DNA of 13,607 nt from an uncultured Collinsella sp. (GTDB taxonomy: Bacteria; Actinomycetota; Coriobacteriia; Coriobacteriales; Coriobacteriaceae): positions 1 to 13,607 of the forward strand of contig CAAFGE010000012.1 of assembly GCA_900762355.1 (NCBI GenBank). Direction: 5' to 3'. A program made the translations under genes and the position numbers. Position 1 is the stretch's first letter; each line of letters begins with the position of its first letter. Below, in pieces: positions 5,674 through 12,580 of this stretch. The notes beneath the pieces are model-generated. The model saw only the letters and a program-made list of their open reading frames with translations, did not search any database and was not told the origin of the DNA.

Positions 5674-8036
5674 GGATTCTCAAGCTCTTTAAAAAGCATA
5701 TCCTGGCACTGTTCACAGCTATCGTACTCATCGTGATCAGCTGCAACGCCGACCTGGCACTGCCTACCTATATGAGCGATATCGTCGACGTGGGCGTGCA
5801 GCAAGGCGGTATCGCCTCGCCCGTACCCGACACCATCCGCGCCGAATCGCTCGACGACCTCGAACTCTTTATGAGCGCCAAGGACGCCAAGGCTGTGGAG
5901 GCCGTGTTTAGCAAGGCTGACAAAAACGGCATTCGAACGTACAAGGGCACCGAGGAGGAGCGCGCCGACGGCGGCAAGATTGCCGACATCATGAGCCTGC
6001 CTGAGACCGTCGTCCTTTCGTTCAACCAGGGCATCGATGCCGACTCCATGGGCGACATGATGGGCACGTCCGGTGAGAAAGACAACAGCGGCGCTCAGGC
6101 CATGCCCACGCCCGAGCAAATGGCAGCGATGACGCCCGAGCAGCTCGCCGAGATGCAGCAGAAAGCCGCAGCGGCGCAGAACATGCAAAAGCAGATTGAT
6201 GCCGACGGCGGTAAGATCACCATGAAGGGTCTGCGTCTAGGCGTTGAAGGCGGCCTAATCGACCAGGGCAAGCTCGTGGAGGGCGCCAACGATATGGCGG
6301 ACAAAATGGGCTCCATGTCGGGTTCCATCGTGACCCAACGCGCCGTGAGCTATGTGCAAGACGAGTACAAGGCGCAGGGCATCGACCCCGCCGACGTGCA
6401 GAACGCCTACCTGGGCCGCATGGCGACCACGATGTTTGGTCTGTGCCTGATCTCGCTCGTCGCCACCATCCTGACCGGTGCCGTGGCTTCGCGCACCGCC
6501 TGCTCCATCGCCCGCGACCTGCGCCGCGAGACCTTCAACAAGGTTATGCACTTCTCGCCGGCCGAGGTGGGCAAGTTTAGCCAGGCCTCGCTCATCACCC
6601 GCTGCACCAACGACATTCAGCAGATCCAGATGGCCGCAACCCTGTTTATCCGCATGTGTCTGATGGCCCCCGTCATGGGCATCGTCGCCGTCATGCGCGT
6701 CCTGGCCAACCATACCGGCCTAGAGTGGACCATCGCCGTGGCCATCATCGCGGTCTCGGCTGTCGTCGGCGTGCTTATGGGCCTCACCATGCCCAAGTTC
6801 AAAAAGATGCAGAGCTTTGTGGACCGTGTGAACCTTACCGCCCGCGAGCTGCTCGACGGCCTTATGCCCATCCGCTCGTTCAACCGCGAGGAGCATGAGC
6901 TCGAGCGTTTTGACAAGGCTTCGCTCGACCTGATGACCACGCAGCTCTACACCAACCGAGCCATGAGCTTTATGATGCCGCTCATGATGCTCGTCATGAA
7001 CTGCATCACCGTGCTTATCGTCTGGTTTGGCGCGCAGGGCGTGTCCGACGGCGTGATGCAGGTCGGCAACATGATGGCGTTTATCTCCTACACCATGCAG
7101 ATCGTCATGGCGTTTATGATCCTCACCATGGTTTCGGTCATCCTGCCCCGCGCCGAGGTCGCAGCCGAGCGCGTGGAAGAGGTCATCACCTGCCCCACGA
7201 GCATCAACGACCCCGCCTCGCCCAAACTGCCCGCTGCCAGCGCGCCGCGCGGCGAGCTCACCTTCCGCGACGTGAGCTTCCAGTATCCCGATGCCCGCGC
7301 CGACGTCATCAGCGGCGTGAACTTCACCGCACATGCCGGCCAGATGCTCGGCATCATTGGCTCAACGGGTTCGGGCAAGTCCACGCTCGTGCAGCTGATT
7401 CCGCGCCTGTACGACGTCACCGGCGGCAGCATTTCGCTCGACGGCATCGACGTGCGCGATATGACCCTTTCCGAGCTTCGCCGCCGCATTGGTTACATCC
7501 CGCAGCAGGGGCGTCTGTTCTCGGGCACTGTCGAGAGCAACCTCAAATTTGCCGGCGACATGGTGAGCGATGATGACATGCGCCAGGCGGCACGCATCGC
7601 ACAGGCCGAGGACTTTATCGCCGAGCGCGAGGGCGGCTACGACTCCCCCATCAGCCAGGGCGGCTCCAATGTCTCGGGCGGTCAGCGCCAGCGCCTGGCC
7701 ATCGCCCGCGCGTTGGCCAAAAAGCCCGAGGTCGTGGTGTTCGATGACTCGTTTAGCGCCCTCGACTACAAGACCGACGCGCGCCTGCGCGAGGAGCTTG
7801 CCAAAAACGTTACCGACGCCGCGCTCGTGGTCGTGGCCCAGCGCATCGCGACCATCATGCACGCCGATCAGATCATCGTGCTCGACGACGGTCACGTGGT
7901 GGGCAGCGGTACGCACGAGGAGCTGCTACGCAACTGCCCGGCATACCTGGAGATTGCGCAGTCGCAGCTTTCCGCCGAGGAGCTGGGACTTACCCAAGAA
8001 GAGATTGCAACCGTTATGGAAGGAGGCAAGCGCTAA
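5670..8036 (+). CDS. ABC half-exporter, degenerate-site subunit with large extracytoplasmic insert
   Basis: This 788-aa type IV ABC exporter subunit (membrane domain then ATPase) belongs to the heterodimeric BmrC/LmrC/TM287-like group. TM1 is about 10-33. Residues about 38-250 form a hydrophilic, Met/Ala/Gln-rich insert before TM2 (about 255-275); most half-exporters have about 580-620 aa. ATPase motifs are Walker A GSTGSGKST (564-572), signature SGGQ (669-672) and Walker B ending FDD. Asp693 stands where the catalytic Glu should be, and Gln724 replaces the H-loop His. Its own ATP site should therefore hydrolyse poorly, while its SGGQ completes the partner's site. The start is GTG at 5670, behind AAAGGAG. 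The stop shares one base with the next ATG. Substrate is unknown; drug or peptide export is likely. Confidence 0.92.
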   Translation: MRILKLFKKHILALFTAIVLIVISCNADLALPTYMSDIVDVGVQQGGIASPVPDTIRAESLDDLELFMSAKDAKAVEAVFSKADKNGIRTYKGTEEERADGGKIADIMSLPETVVLSFNQGIDADSMGDMMGTSGEKDNSGAQAMPTPEQMAAMTPEQLAEMQQKAAAAQNMQKQIDADGGKITMKGLRLGVEGGLIDQGKLVEGANDMADKMGSMSGSIVTQRAVSYVQDEYKAQGIDPADVQNAYLGRMATTMFGLCLISLVATILTGAVASRTACSIARDLRRETFNKVMHFSPAEVGKFSQASLITRCTNDIQQIQMAATLFIRMCLMAPVMGIVAVMRVLANHTGLEWTIAVAIIAVSAVVGVLMGLTMPKFKKMQSFVDRVNLTARELLDGLMPIRSFNREEHELERFDKASLDLMTTQLYTNRAMSFMMPLMMLVMNCITVLIVWFGAQGVSDGVMQVGNMMAFISYTMQIVMAFMILTMVSVILPRAEVAAERVEEVITCPTSINDPASPKLPAASAPRGELTFRDVSFQYPDARADVISGVNFTAHAGQMLGIIGSTGSGKSTLVQLIPRLYDVTGGSISLDGIDVRDMTLSELRRRIGYIPQQGRLFSGTVESNLKFAGDMVSDDDMRQAARIAQAEDFIAEREGGYDSPISQGGSNVSGGQRQRLAIARALAKKPEVVVFDDSFSALDYKTDARLREELAKNVTDAALVVVAQRIATIMHADQIIVLDDGHVVGSGTHEELLRNCPAYLEIAQSQLSAEELGLTQEEIATVMEGGKR

Positions 8037-9892
8037 TGGCAAACGGGACCAAGACTCAGATTCCCAAGCCCAACCGTCAGCGTGGCCCCATGGGCCGCAT
8101 GGGCGGCATGGGTCGTGGCGAGAAGGCTAAGGACTTTAAGGGCACTATGAGGCAGCTGCTCGGCTACATTGGCCAGCACAAGATTGCCGTGTTTGCCGCC
8201 GTCGCCTTTGCCGTGTGCTCGGTCATCTTTAATATTGTGGGGCCCAAGGTGCTGGGCCAGGTTACAACCAAGCTGTTCGAGGGCCTGGTTGCCAAGGTCA
8301 ACGGTACCGGCGATGTCGATTTTAGCTGGATCGCCAAGACGCTCGGCTTTTTGCTCTGCCTGTACCTGGCGAGCTCTGCCTGCAGCCTGATCCAGGGCTG
8401 GCTCATGACCGGCGTGACGCAGAAGATCTGCTACCGCATGCGCAAGGAGATTGCCGCCAAGATCGCCGTCGTACCGATGAGCTACTTTAACGGCCACAGC
8501 AAGGGCGACGTGCTCAGCCGTATCACCAACGATGTCGATACCCTCGGCCAATCGCTTAACCAGAGCGTGACGCAGCTCATTACCTCCGTGACGCAGATTA
8601 TTGGTGTGCTCGTCATGATGCTGTCGATCAGCCTGCCGCTCACGGGTGTCACCGTGCTCACGCTGCCGGCCGCCGCAATTATCCTGATGGTGATGGTCCA
8701 CTTCTCGCAGCCGTACTTCCGCGAGCAACAGCAGGTCCTGGGCACCGTCAATGGCATTATCGAGGAGGACTTTGCCGGTCAGAACGTTATCCAGGTGTTC
8801 GACCGCGCCGAGGCGTCCATCGAGGAATTCGACCGTCAAAACGACCGCCTGTTTATTAGCGGCTGGCGCTCGCAGTTCCTCTCGGGCCTGATGATGCCGC
8901 TCATGAGCCTGGTGGGCAACATGGGCTACGTGGGCGTCGTTGTGGTGGGCGCGCAGCTGGCGCTGACCGGCAACGCCACGCCCGGCGACATCCAGAGTTT
9001 TATCCAGTACGTGCGCAACTTTACGCAGCCCGTGCAGCAGCTGGGCAACGTGAGCAACACGATGCAGTCGATGGCCGCTGCCACCGAGCGCGTGTTTGAG
9101 TTCCTCGCCGCGCCCGAGGAGGAGCAGAAGGCCGACGCGCGGATTCCCGAGAAGCGCCCCGGCCACGTTGAGTTCGACCACGTTAAGTTTGGCTACACGC
9201 CGGAGAAGACCATCATCCACGACTTTAGCTGCGAGGCCCAGCCAGGTCAGACCGTGGCCATCGTCGGCCCCACCGGCGCCGGCAAGACCACGCTCATCAA
9301 GCTGCTGCAGCGCTTTTACGACGTGGACGGCGGTTCGCTGCGCGTCGAGGGCATCGACGTGCGCGACTGGGACCGCGCGGCACTGCGCGGCGAGTTTGCC
9401 ATGGTGCTGCAGGACACCTGGCTGTTCAACGGCACCATCCGCGAGAACATCCGCTACGGACGCCCCGATGCGAGCGATGCCGAGGTCGAGGCCGCCGCTC
9501 GTGCTGCGCGCTGCGATCACTTTATCCATACGCTCGCCGGCGGCTACGACTTTATGATCAATGAGGAGGGCACCAACCTGTCGCAGGGCCAGCGCCAGCT
9601 CGTGACCATCGCCCGTGCCATTTTGGCCGACCGCCCGGCGCTGATTCTGGACGAGGCGACTTCCAACGTCGATACCCGTACCGAGGAGCTTATTCAGCGC
9701 GCCATGGATGCGCTGATGCAGGGCCGTACCAGCTTTGTCATCGCGCATCGCCTGTCGACGATCCGCAACGCCGACGTGATCCTGGTGATTCGCGACGGCG
9801 ACATCGTCGAGAAGGGCACGCACGACGAGCTGCTCGCTCAGGGCGGCTTCTACGCCGACCTGTACAACTCGCAGTTCGACGAGGCGGCGTAA
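8036..9892 (+). CDS. ABC half-exporter, catalytic-site subunit
   Basis: This 618-aa partner of the preceding subunit belongs to the BmrD/LmrD/TM288-like group. The N terminus has the Gly/Met/Arg-rich stretch RGPMGRMGGMGRGEKAKDFKGTM, common in this branch, followed by six membrane helices. ATPase motifs are Walker A GPTGAGKTT (411-419), Q-loop MVLQD, Walker B ILDE with catalytic Glu540, and H-loop His571, all canonical. The signature is LSQGQ (Ser516-Gln517) and not LSGGQ. So the productive ATP site uses this subunit's Walker residues with the SGGQ of the first subunit, and the other site is doubly degenerate. AGGAGG stands 9 nt before the ATG, which overlaps the upstream TAA (TAATG), favouring equal synthesis of the two halves. 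Confidence 0.93.
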   Translation: MANGTKTQIPKPNRQRGPMGRMGGMGRGEKAKDFKGTMRQLLGYIGQHKIAVFAAVAFAVCSVIFNIVGPKVLGQVTTKLFEGLVAKVNGTGDVDFSWIAKTLGFLLCLYLASSACSLIQGWLMTGVTQKICYRMRKEIAAKIAVVPMSYFNGHSKGDVLSRITNDVDTLGQSLNQSVTQLITSVTQIIGVLVMMLSISLPLTGVTVLTLPAAAIILMVMVHFSQPYFREQQQVLGTVNGIIEEDFAGQNVIQVFDRAEASIEEFDRQNDRLFISGWRSQFLSGLMMPLMSLVGNMGYVGVVVVGAQLALTGNATPGDIQSFIQYVRNFTQPVQQLGNVSNTMQSMAAATERVFEFLAAPEEEQKADARIPEKRPGHVEFDHVKFGYTPEKTIIHDFSCEAQPGQTVAIVGPTGAGKTTLIKLLQRFYDVDGGSLRVEGIDVRDWDRAALRGEFAMVLQDTWLFNGTIRENIRYGRPDASDAEVEAAARAARCDHFIHTLAGGYDFMINEEGTNLSQGQRQLVTIARAILADRPALILDEATSNVDTRTEELIQRAMDALMQGRTSFVIAHRLSTIRNADVILVIRDGDIVEKGTHDELLAQGGFYADLYNSQFDEAA

Positions 9893-9919
9893 AACCGGCG
9901 GCAAACAACCGCAATACCC

Positions 9920-9959
9920 AAAAAACGGGGGCGCAGAATGAACTGCGCCCCCGTTTTTT
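9920..9959 (+). terminator. Strong intrinsic terminator of the exporter operon
   Basis: A perfect 17-bp stem (9920-9936 with 9943-9959) has a 6-nt loop and ends in six T on the plus strand. The A6 on the left arm gives a mirror U-run, so it could also act on minus-strand transcripts. It starts 28 bp after the stop of the second ABC gene. Confidence 0.95.
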
Positions 9960-10019
9960 GTTCTGCGGCCCTCGAAACGCCTCCCCTGGGACCTGATTGA
10001 CGCCCTCCCTCAAGGCCCC

Positions 10020-10249
10020 GTGGACAAAAAATGGCAAATATGAGTACTGTCACCTTTTTAATAACAGCCAAAACTGCCCCAAACGACCTCTTTGCGGCCT
10101 AGATATGCCTTCAAATTGATCAAAATGCCCGGTAGCATGCTTCTGTGTGCCAACGTTAATGAACATATTTACTGTTGTGTCTATTATCTTGTAAGATCGA
10201 TATGATACTACGCTAGCAACAGTACTCATATTTGCCGTTTTTTGTCCAC
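10020..10249. mobile_element. MITE-like 230-bp element with 31-bp terminal inverted repeats
   Basis: The 31 bases at 10020-10050 (GTGGACAAAAAATGGC onward to GAGTACTGT) are the reverse complement of 10219-10249 except for one T/C difference. The 168-bp interior has no convincing open frame and is distinctly AT-richer than the flanking genes. A third TACTGTTG motif lies internally near 10169-10176. I see no convincing target-site duplication: the left flank reads GGCCCC and the right flank AGGGTA. This fits a non-autonomous transposon remnant. A long regulatory palindrome is the alternative. Confidence 0.6.
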
Positions 10250-10377
10250 AGGGTATGCCGCAGAAGATCCAACTTGCGCCAGCGTGCTGTACGCTGGCCC
10301 TCCCCTTCCGGCAAGCGCCGACATTTCCCCAGATAAAACCGACCAAAATAAACCTGTCCCTTTTCGGCAGGTTTCAC
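10250..10377. other. Non-coding gap with two hairpins upstream of the DAHP synthase promoter
   Basis: GCCAGCGT (10278-10285) pairs perfectly with ACGCTGGC (10291-10298). AAACCTG (10350-10356) pairs with CAGGTTT (10368-10374). The second hairpin is followed on the minus strand by ATTTTGGTCGGTTTT, so it is more terminator-like in that direction. Both lie upstream of the predicted promoter and so are probably not a leader attenuator. No T-box core or aromatic-rich leader peptide is visible. Confidence 0.45.
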
Positions 10378-10406
10378 TTGCACTTTAGCGTGCGACAGCG
10401 GATAAT
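10378..10406 (+). promoter_or_regulatory. Candidate sigma-70-type promoter for DAHP synthase
   Basis: TTGCAC (10378-10383) and GATAAT (10401-10406) are separated by exactly 17 bp, and GATAAT matches the -10 consensus at 5 of 6 positions. Transcription would begin near 10413, leaving a leader of about 50 nt that holds AGGAGG (10451-10456). A GCAC/GTGC repeat (10380-10383 with 10390-10393) overlaps the -35 and spacer and could be an operator half-site pair. Confidence 0.55.
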
Positions 10407-10462
10407 GCCGAGCATTCGAGAATTCGCCAATTGTTGCCGTTAATTGATAAAGGAGGCCCCAT

Positions 10463-11494
10463 ATGGCCATGGAATTCAAGCGCAGGCTGCCGATCCCCAT
10501 GGAGATCCGCGAGGAAATGCCGCTTTCTGCCGAGCTTACCGCCAAAAAGCAGGCATTCGACGCCGAGGTCGCCAAGGTCTTTACCGGCGAGGACGCACGC
10601 AAGGTGCTCATCATCGGCCCGTGCTCTGCCGACCGCGAGGACTCGGTGCTTGAGTACATGAACCGACTGGCCAAGGTCGCCGAAGAGGTCAAGGACAAAC
10701 TCATCATCATTCCGCGCGTCTACACCAACAAGCCGCGCACCAAGGGCACTGGCTACAAAGGCCTGCTGCACAACCCCGACCCCGAGGCGCCCGATGACCT
10801 GCTCGAAGGCGTCAAGGCCATCCGCCACATGCACCTGCGCGTCATCGAGGAGACCGGTTTCTTTACCGCCGACGAGATGCTCTACCCGTCCAACTACCAG
10901 TACCTCGTCGACCTGCTGAGCTACGTCGCCGTGGGCGCGCGCTCGGTCGAGAATCAGGAGCATCGTCTGGTGTCGAGCGGCATTTCGGTGCCTGTGGGCA
11001 TGAAAAACCCCACCGCCGGTTCCACCACCGTTATGCTCAACTCCATCTACGCCGCCCAGGCACATCAGAGCTTTATCTTCCGCAACTGGGAGGTCGAGTG
11101 CGACGGCAACCCGCTCGCACACGCCGTCATGCGTGGCTACATCGGTCTCGACGGTCGCACCTACCCCAACTACCACTACGAGCACCTGGAGCGCCTGGCC
11201 GAGCGCTATACCGAGCATGCCGGCTACGCCAACCCGGCGGCGGTCATCGACTGCAACCACGACAACTCGGGCAAGCGCCCGCTGGAGCAGTACCGCATTT
11301 GCAAAGAGGTGCTCGACAGCTGCCGCCGCAACGAGTCCATCTCCAAGCTGGTCAAGGGCTTTATGATCGAGTCCTACCTGGAGGATGGCAATCAGCCAGT
11401 CGATGGCGGCGTCTTTGGCAAGTCGATCACCGACCCGTGCCTGGGCTGGGAAAAGACCGACTACCTCATCCACGAGATCGCGGAGCGGGTGTAG
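10463..11494 (+). CDS. Type I DAHP synthase (3-deoxy-7-phosphoheptulonate synthase, AroF/G/H class)
   Basis: This 343-aa enzyme condenses phosphoenolpyruvate with erythrose 4-phosphate to DAHP, the entry step of the shikimate pathway, in the cytosol. It aligns with E. coli AroG motifs: LIIGPCS, RVYTNKPRTKGTGYKG, VGARSVENQEHR, VGMKNPTAG, DCNHDNSGK, MIESYLEDGNQ and SITDPCLGWE. The metal ligands match as Cys54, His266, Glu303 and Asp324. Several motif positions differ from the enterobacterial forms (TKGTGYKG for TTVGWKG, KNPTAG for KNGTDG), so it belongs to a diverged branch. Which amino acid inhibits it cannot be read with confidence. The ATG has AGGAGG 6 nt upstream; a second in-frame ATG two codons later is possible. 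It stands alone, with palindromic repeats on both sides. Confidence 0.93.
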   Translation: MAMEFKRRLPIPMEIREEMPLSAELTAKKQAFDAEVAKVFTGEDARKVLIIGPCSADREDSVLEYMNRLAKVAEEVKDKLIIIPRVYTNKPRTKGTGYKGLLHNPDPEAPDDLLEGVKAIRHMHLRVIEETGFFTADEMLYPSNYQYLVDLLSYVAVGARSVENQEHRLVSSGISVPVGMKNPTAGSTTVMLNSIYAAQAHQSFIFRNWEVECDGNPLAHAVMRGYIGLDGRTYPNYHYEHLERLAERYTEHAGYANPAAVIDCNHDNSGKRPLEQYRICKEVLDSCRRNESISKLVKGFMIESYLEDGNQPVDGGVFGKSITDPCLGWEKTDYLIHEIAERV

Positions 11495-11522
11495 GTTACG
11501 GCGTTTTACCAAACGCCGTAAC
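11495..11522 (+). terminator. Hairpin immediately after the DAHP synthase stop
   Basis: GTTACGGCGTTT (11495-11506) and AAACGCCGTAAC (11511-11522) form a perfect 12-bp stem with a 4-nt loop, starting on the base after the TAG. No U-tract follows. It probably defines or protects the mRNA 3' end, or works with the next palindrome. Confidence 0.55.
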
Positions 11523-11535
11523 CGGCCGACGCTGC

Positions 11536-11635
11536 AAACCCGCCAGAGCGAGCAATCTGCCTTTCAGCTTCGACGGCATGACCAAAAGGTCAATGCCGCC
11601 TCGCTTCAAGGCACCTTGCTCGCTCTGACGGGTTT
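11536..11635. repeat. 100-bp nested palindrome
   Basis: Outer arms 11536-11555 and 11616-11635 pair over 20 bp with one mismatch. Inside, TGCCTT (11558-11563) pairs with AAGGCA (11608-11613). The centre CGGCATGACC (11574-11583) pairs with GGTCAATGCCG (11588-11598), with one bulged A and an AAAA loop. The whole block folds as one long stem-loop. It may be a MITE or REP-like repeat, or a structured 3' UTR or small RNA; no coding content is seen. Confidence 0.7.
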
Positions 11636-11695
11636 TCGCTGACGTTTTTATACCAGCATCGTTACCAAAGCTGGCACTTGGGGACGCTCCTTTTG

Positions 11696-11757
11696 GGGTA
11701 GTCGTTGGGGACGTTCTTTAATGACTGGTCGTTTAAGAACGTCCCCAACGACTACCC
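11696..11757. repeat. 62-bp palindrome of GGGGACGTTC type (REP-like)
   Basis: The arms 11696-11718 and 11735-11757 are exact complements over 23 bp and contain GTTGGGGACGTTCTT. Most of the 16-nt centre also pairs, so the block is nearly a complete palindrome. A related TTGGGGACGCTC copy lies just upstream near 11679-11690. Palindromes built on GGGGAC/GTCCCC are known as dispersed REP-like repeats, often tied to IS200-like RAYT transposases. No such transposase is in this window. Confidence 0.75.
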
Positions 11758-11760
11758 AGA

Positions 11761-11828
11761 ATGAGAGTGGATAATCTCCCGTTTTTGGCCTATACCAGCG
11801 CTAAAAGTGGGAGATTATCCACTCTCAT
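11761..11828 (+). repeat. 68-bp palindrome with a 29-pair stem
   Basis: ATGAGAGTGGATAATCTCCC (11761-11780) is exactly complementary to 11809-11828. Pairing continues inward for nine more positions (11781-11789 with 11800-11808), with three G-U pairs on the plus-strand RNA, to a 10-nt loop. It begins 3 bp after the preceding palindrome. Likely a dispersed hairpin repeat or a folded transcript. The 148 bp from 11829 to 11976 hold no feature beyond a small GGCCG/CGGCC repeat near 11915-11930. Confidence 0.7.
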
Positions 11829-11976
11829 CGAGCAAGTGTCCGAAAATCCGCCCTCATTCCTTCTTAGGACCCTCCGTCCCCGAGGATTCGAGGCTCGCCT
11901 GCCGAATGGTCGATGCGGCCGTCCTGCGGCCATGTCACACTCAGAGGTGGCCTGACCCAACTTGGAAGGAGCCTCC

Positions 11977-12390
11977 ATGAGCCTTGACAACGTAACCCTG
12001 CGCGCCGCCACGCTCGATGACCTGGCCGGCATCGCCGCCATCTACAACCAGCTGTGGTGCAACACGCTGCGCAACCGCGGCGACGTCGAAGCTGCCGATT
12101 TCTGCGCGCGCTTTAACATCGCCATGCAGCTGCAGCGCTCCCCCATCGCACTCGTCGCCGAGACCGAGGGCCGCATTATCGCCGCCTGCTGCATCGGCAT
12201 CTTCGAGGACGGCAAGCCGCGCACCAATCCCACGTGGGAGCCCTGCTATAACGAGATGTTCGCCCAGGCAACCGAGATGGCAAAGACCGCCGATGCCAAG
12301 CTCGAGGGCTCGCTCTTTGGAGACAGCCGCGAAAAGGCCACAGCGGATCGCTTGGTTGATTTCCGATCTCAGCCGAACACATTGAGCTGA
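11977..12390 (+). pseudogene. GNAT acetyltransferase, 3'-truncated
   Basis: The gene opens normally: ATG at 11977 with GGAAGGAG 5 nt upstream. The protein begins VTLRAATLDDLAGIAAIYNQLW, the usual first strand and helix of a GNAT-fold N-acetyltransferase. A strand pair IALVAETEGRIIAACCIGIFE follows, then an insertion-like helical region ending LEGSLFGDSREKATADRL. It stops after 137 residues without motif A, the Q/R-x-x-G-x-G/A acetyl-CoA pyrophosphate loop, which should come next. The last 10-15 residues (VDFRSQPNTLS) look like read-through into foreign DNA. The IS30 sequence just beyond it is the probable cause. The exact junction is uncertain, near 12340-12400. A product lacking the cofactor loop should be inactive. 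Confidence 0.65.
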
Positions 12391-12415
12391 TGGCTCGCTC
12401 CCGCAGTTAACCGAA

Positions 12416-12449
12416 CGTCCCCGCGGCCCCTCTCGGGCCCCGGGGGCGC
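12416..12449 (+). terminator. Terminator-like hairpin at the IS edge
   Basis: CGTCCCCGCGGCCC (12416-12429) pairs with GGGCCCCGGGGGCG (12435-12448), with one mismatch and one wobble, and is followed by CCGTTTT on the plus strand. It points against the transposase. It may stop outside transcription from entering the element, or it may now end the truncated GNAT transcript. Confidence 0.55.
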
Positions 12450-12580
12450 CGTTTTCCCAGTTGAAGGAACGGTGGAGATGTGTTTCGATGGGTCCGGTGG
12501 CCATGCTCCGCCCGCCGCCCGGCACCTCTTCCCAGACTCAGCCGGACGGTCGGTCCGTCTATTCCGTTTTTCCTTCTAGG

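Noticed and set aside
8033..9904. 623-codon open frame on the minus strand across the second ABC gene
   Set aside because: It is the exact shadow of a gene with all ABC exporter motifs; low-complexity, His/Leu/Gln-rich translation.
10255..10443. 62-codon frame upstream of DAHP synthase as a leader peptide for attenuation
   Set aside because: No SD, no run of Phe, Tyr or Trp codons, and the best promoter (10378-10406) lies inside it.
10250..10462. T-box or other aromatic amino acid riboswitch
   Set aside because: No T-box consensus, no specifier-loop pattern and no terminator/antiterminator pair downstream of the promoter.
11495..11830. CRISPR array
   Set aside because: The repeats are palindromes that differ from each other in sequence and spacing; there is no direct repeat with regular spacers and no cas gene.
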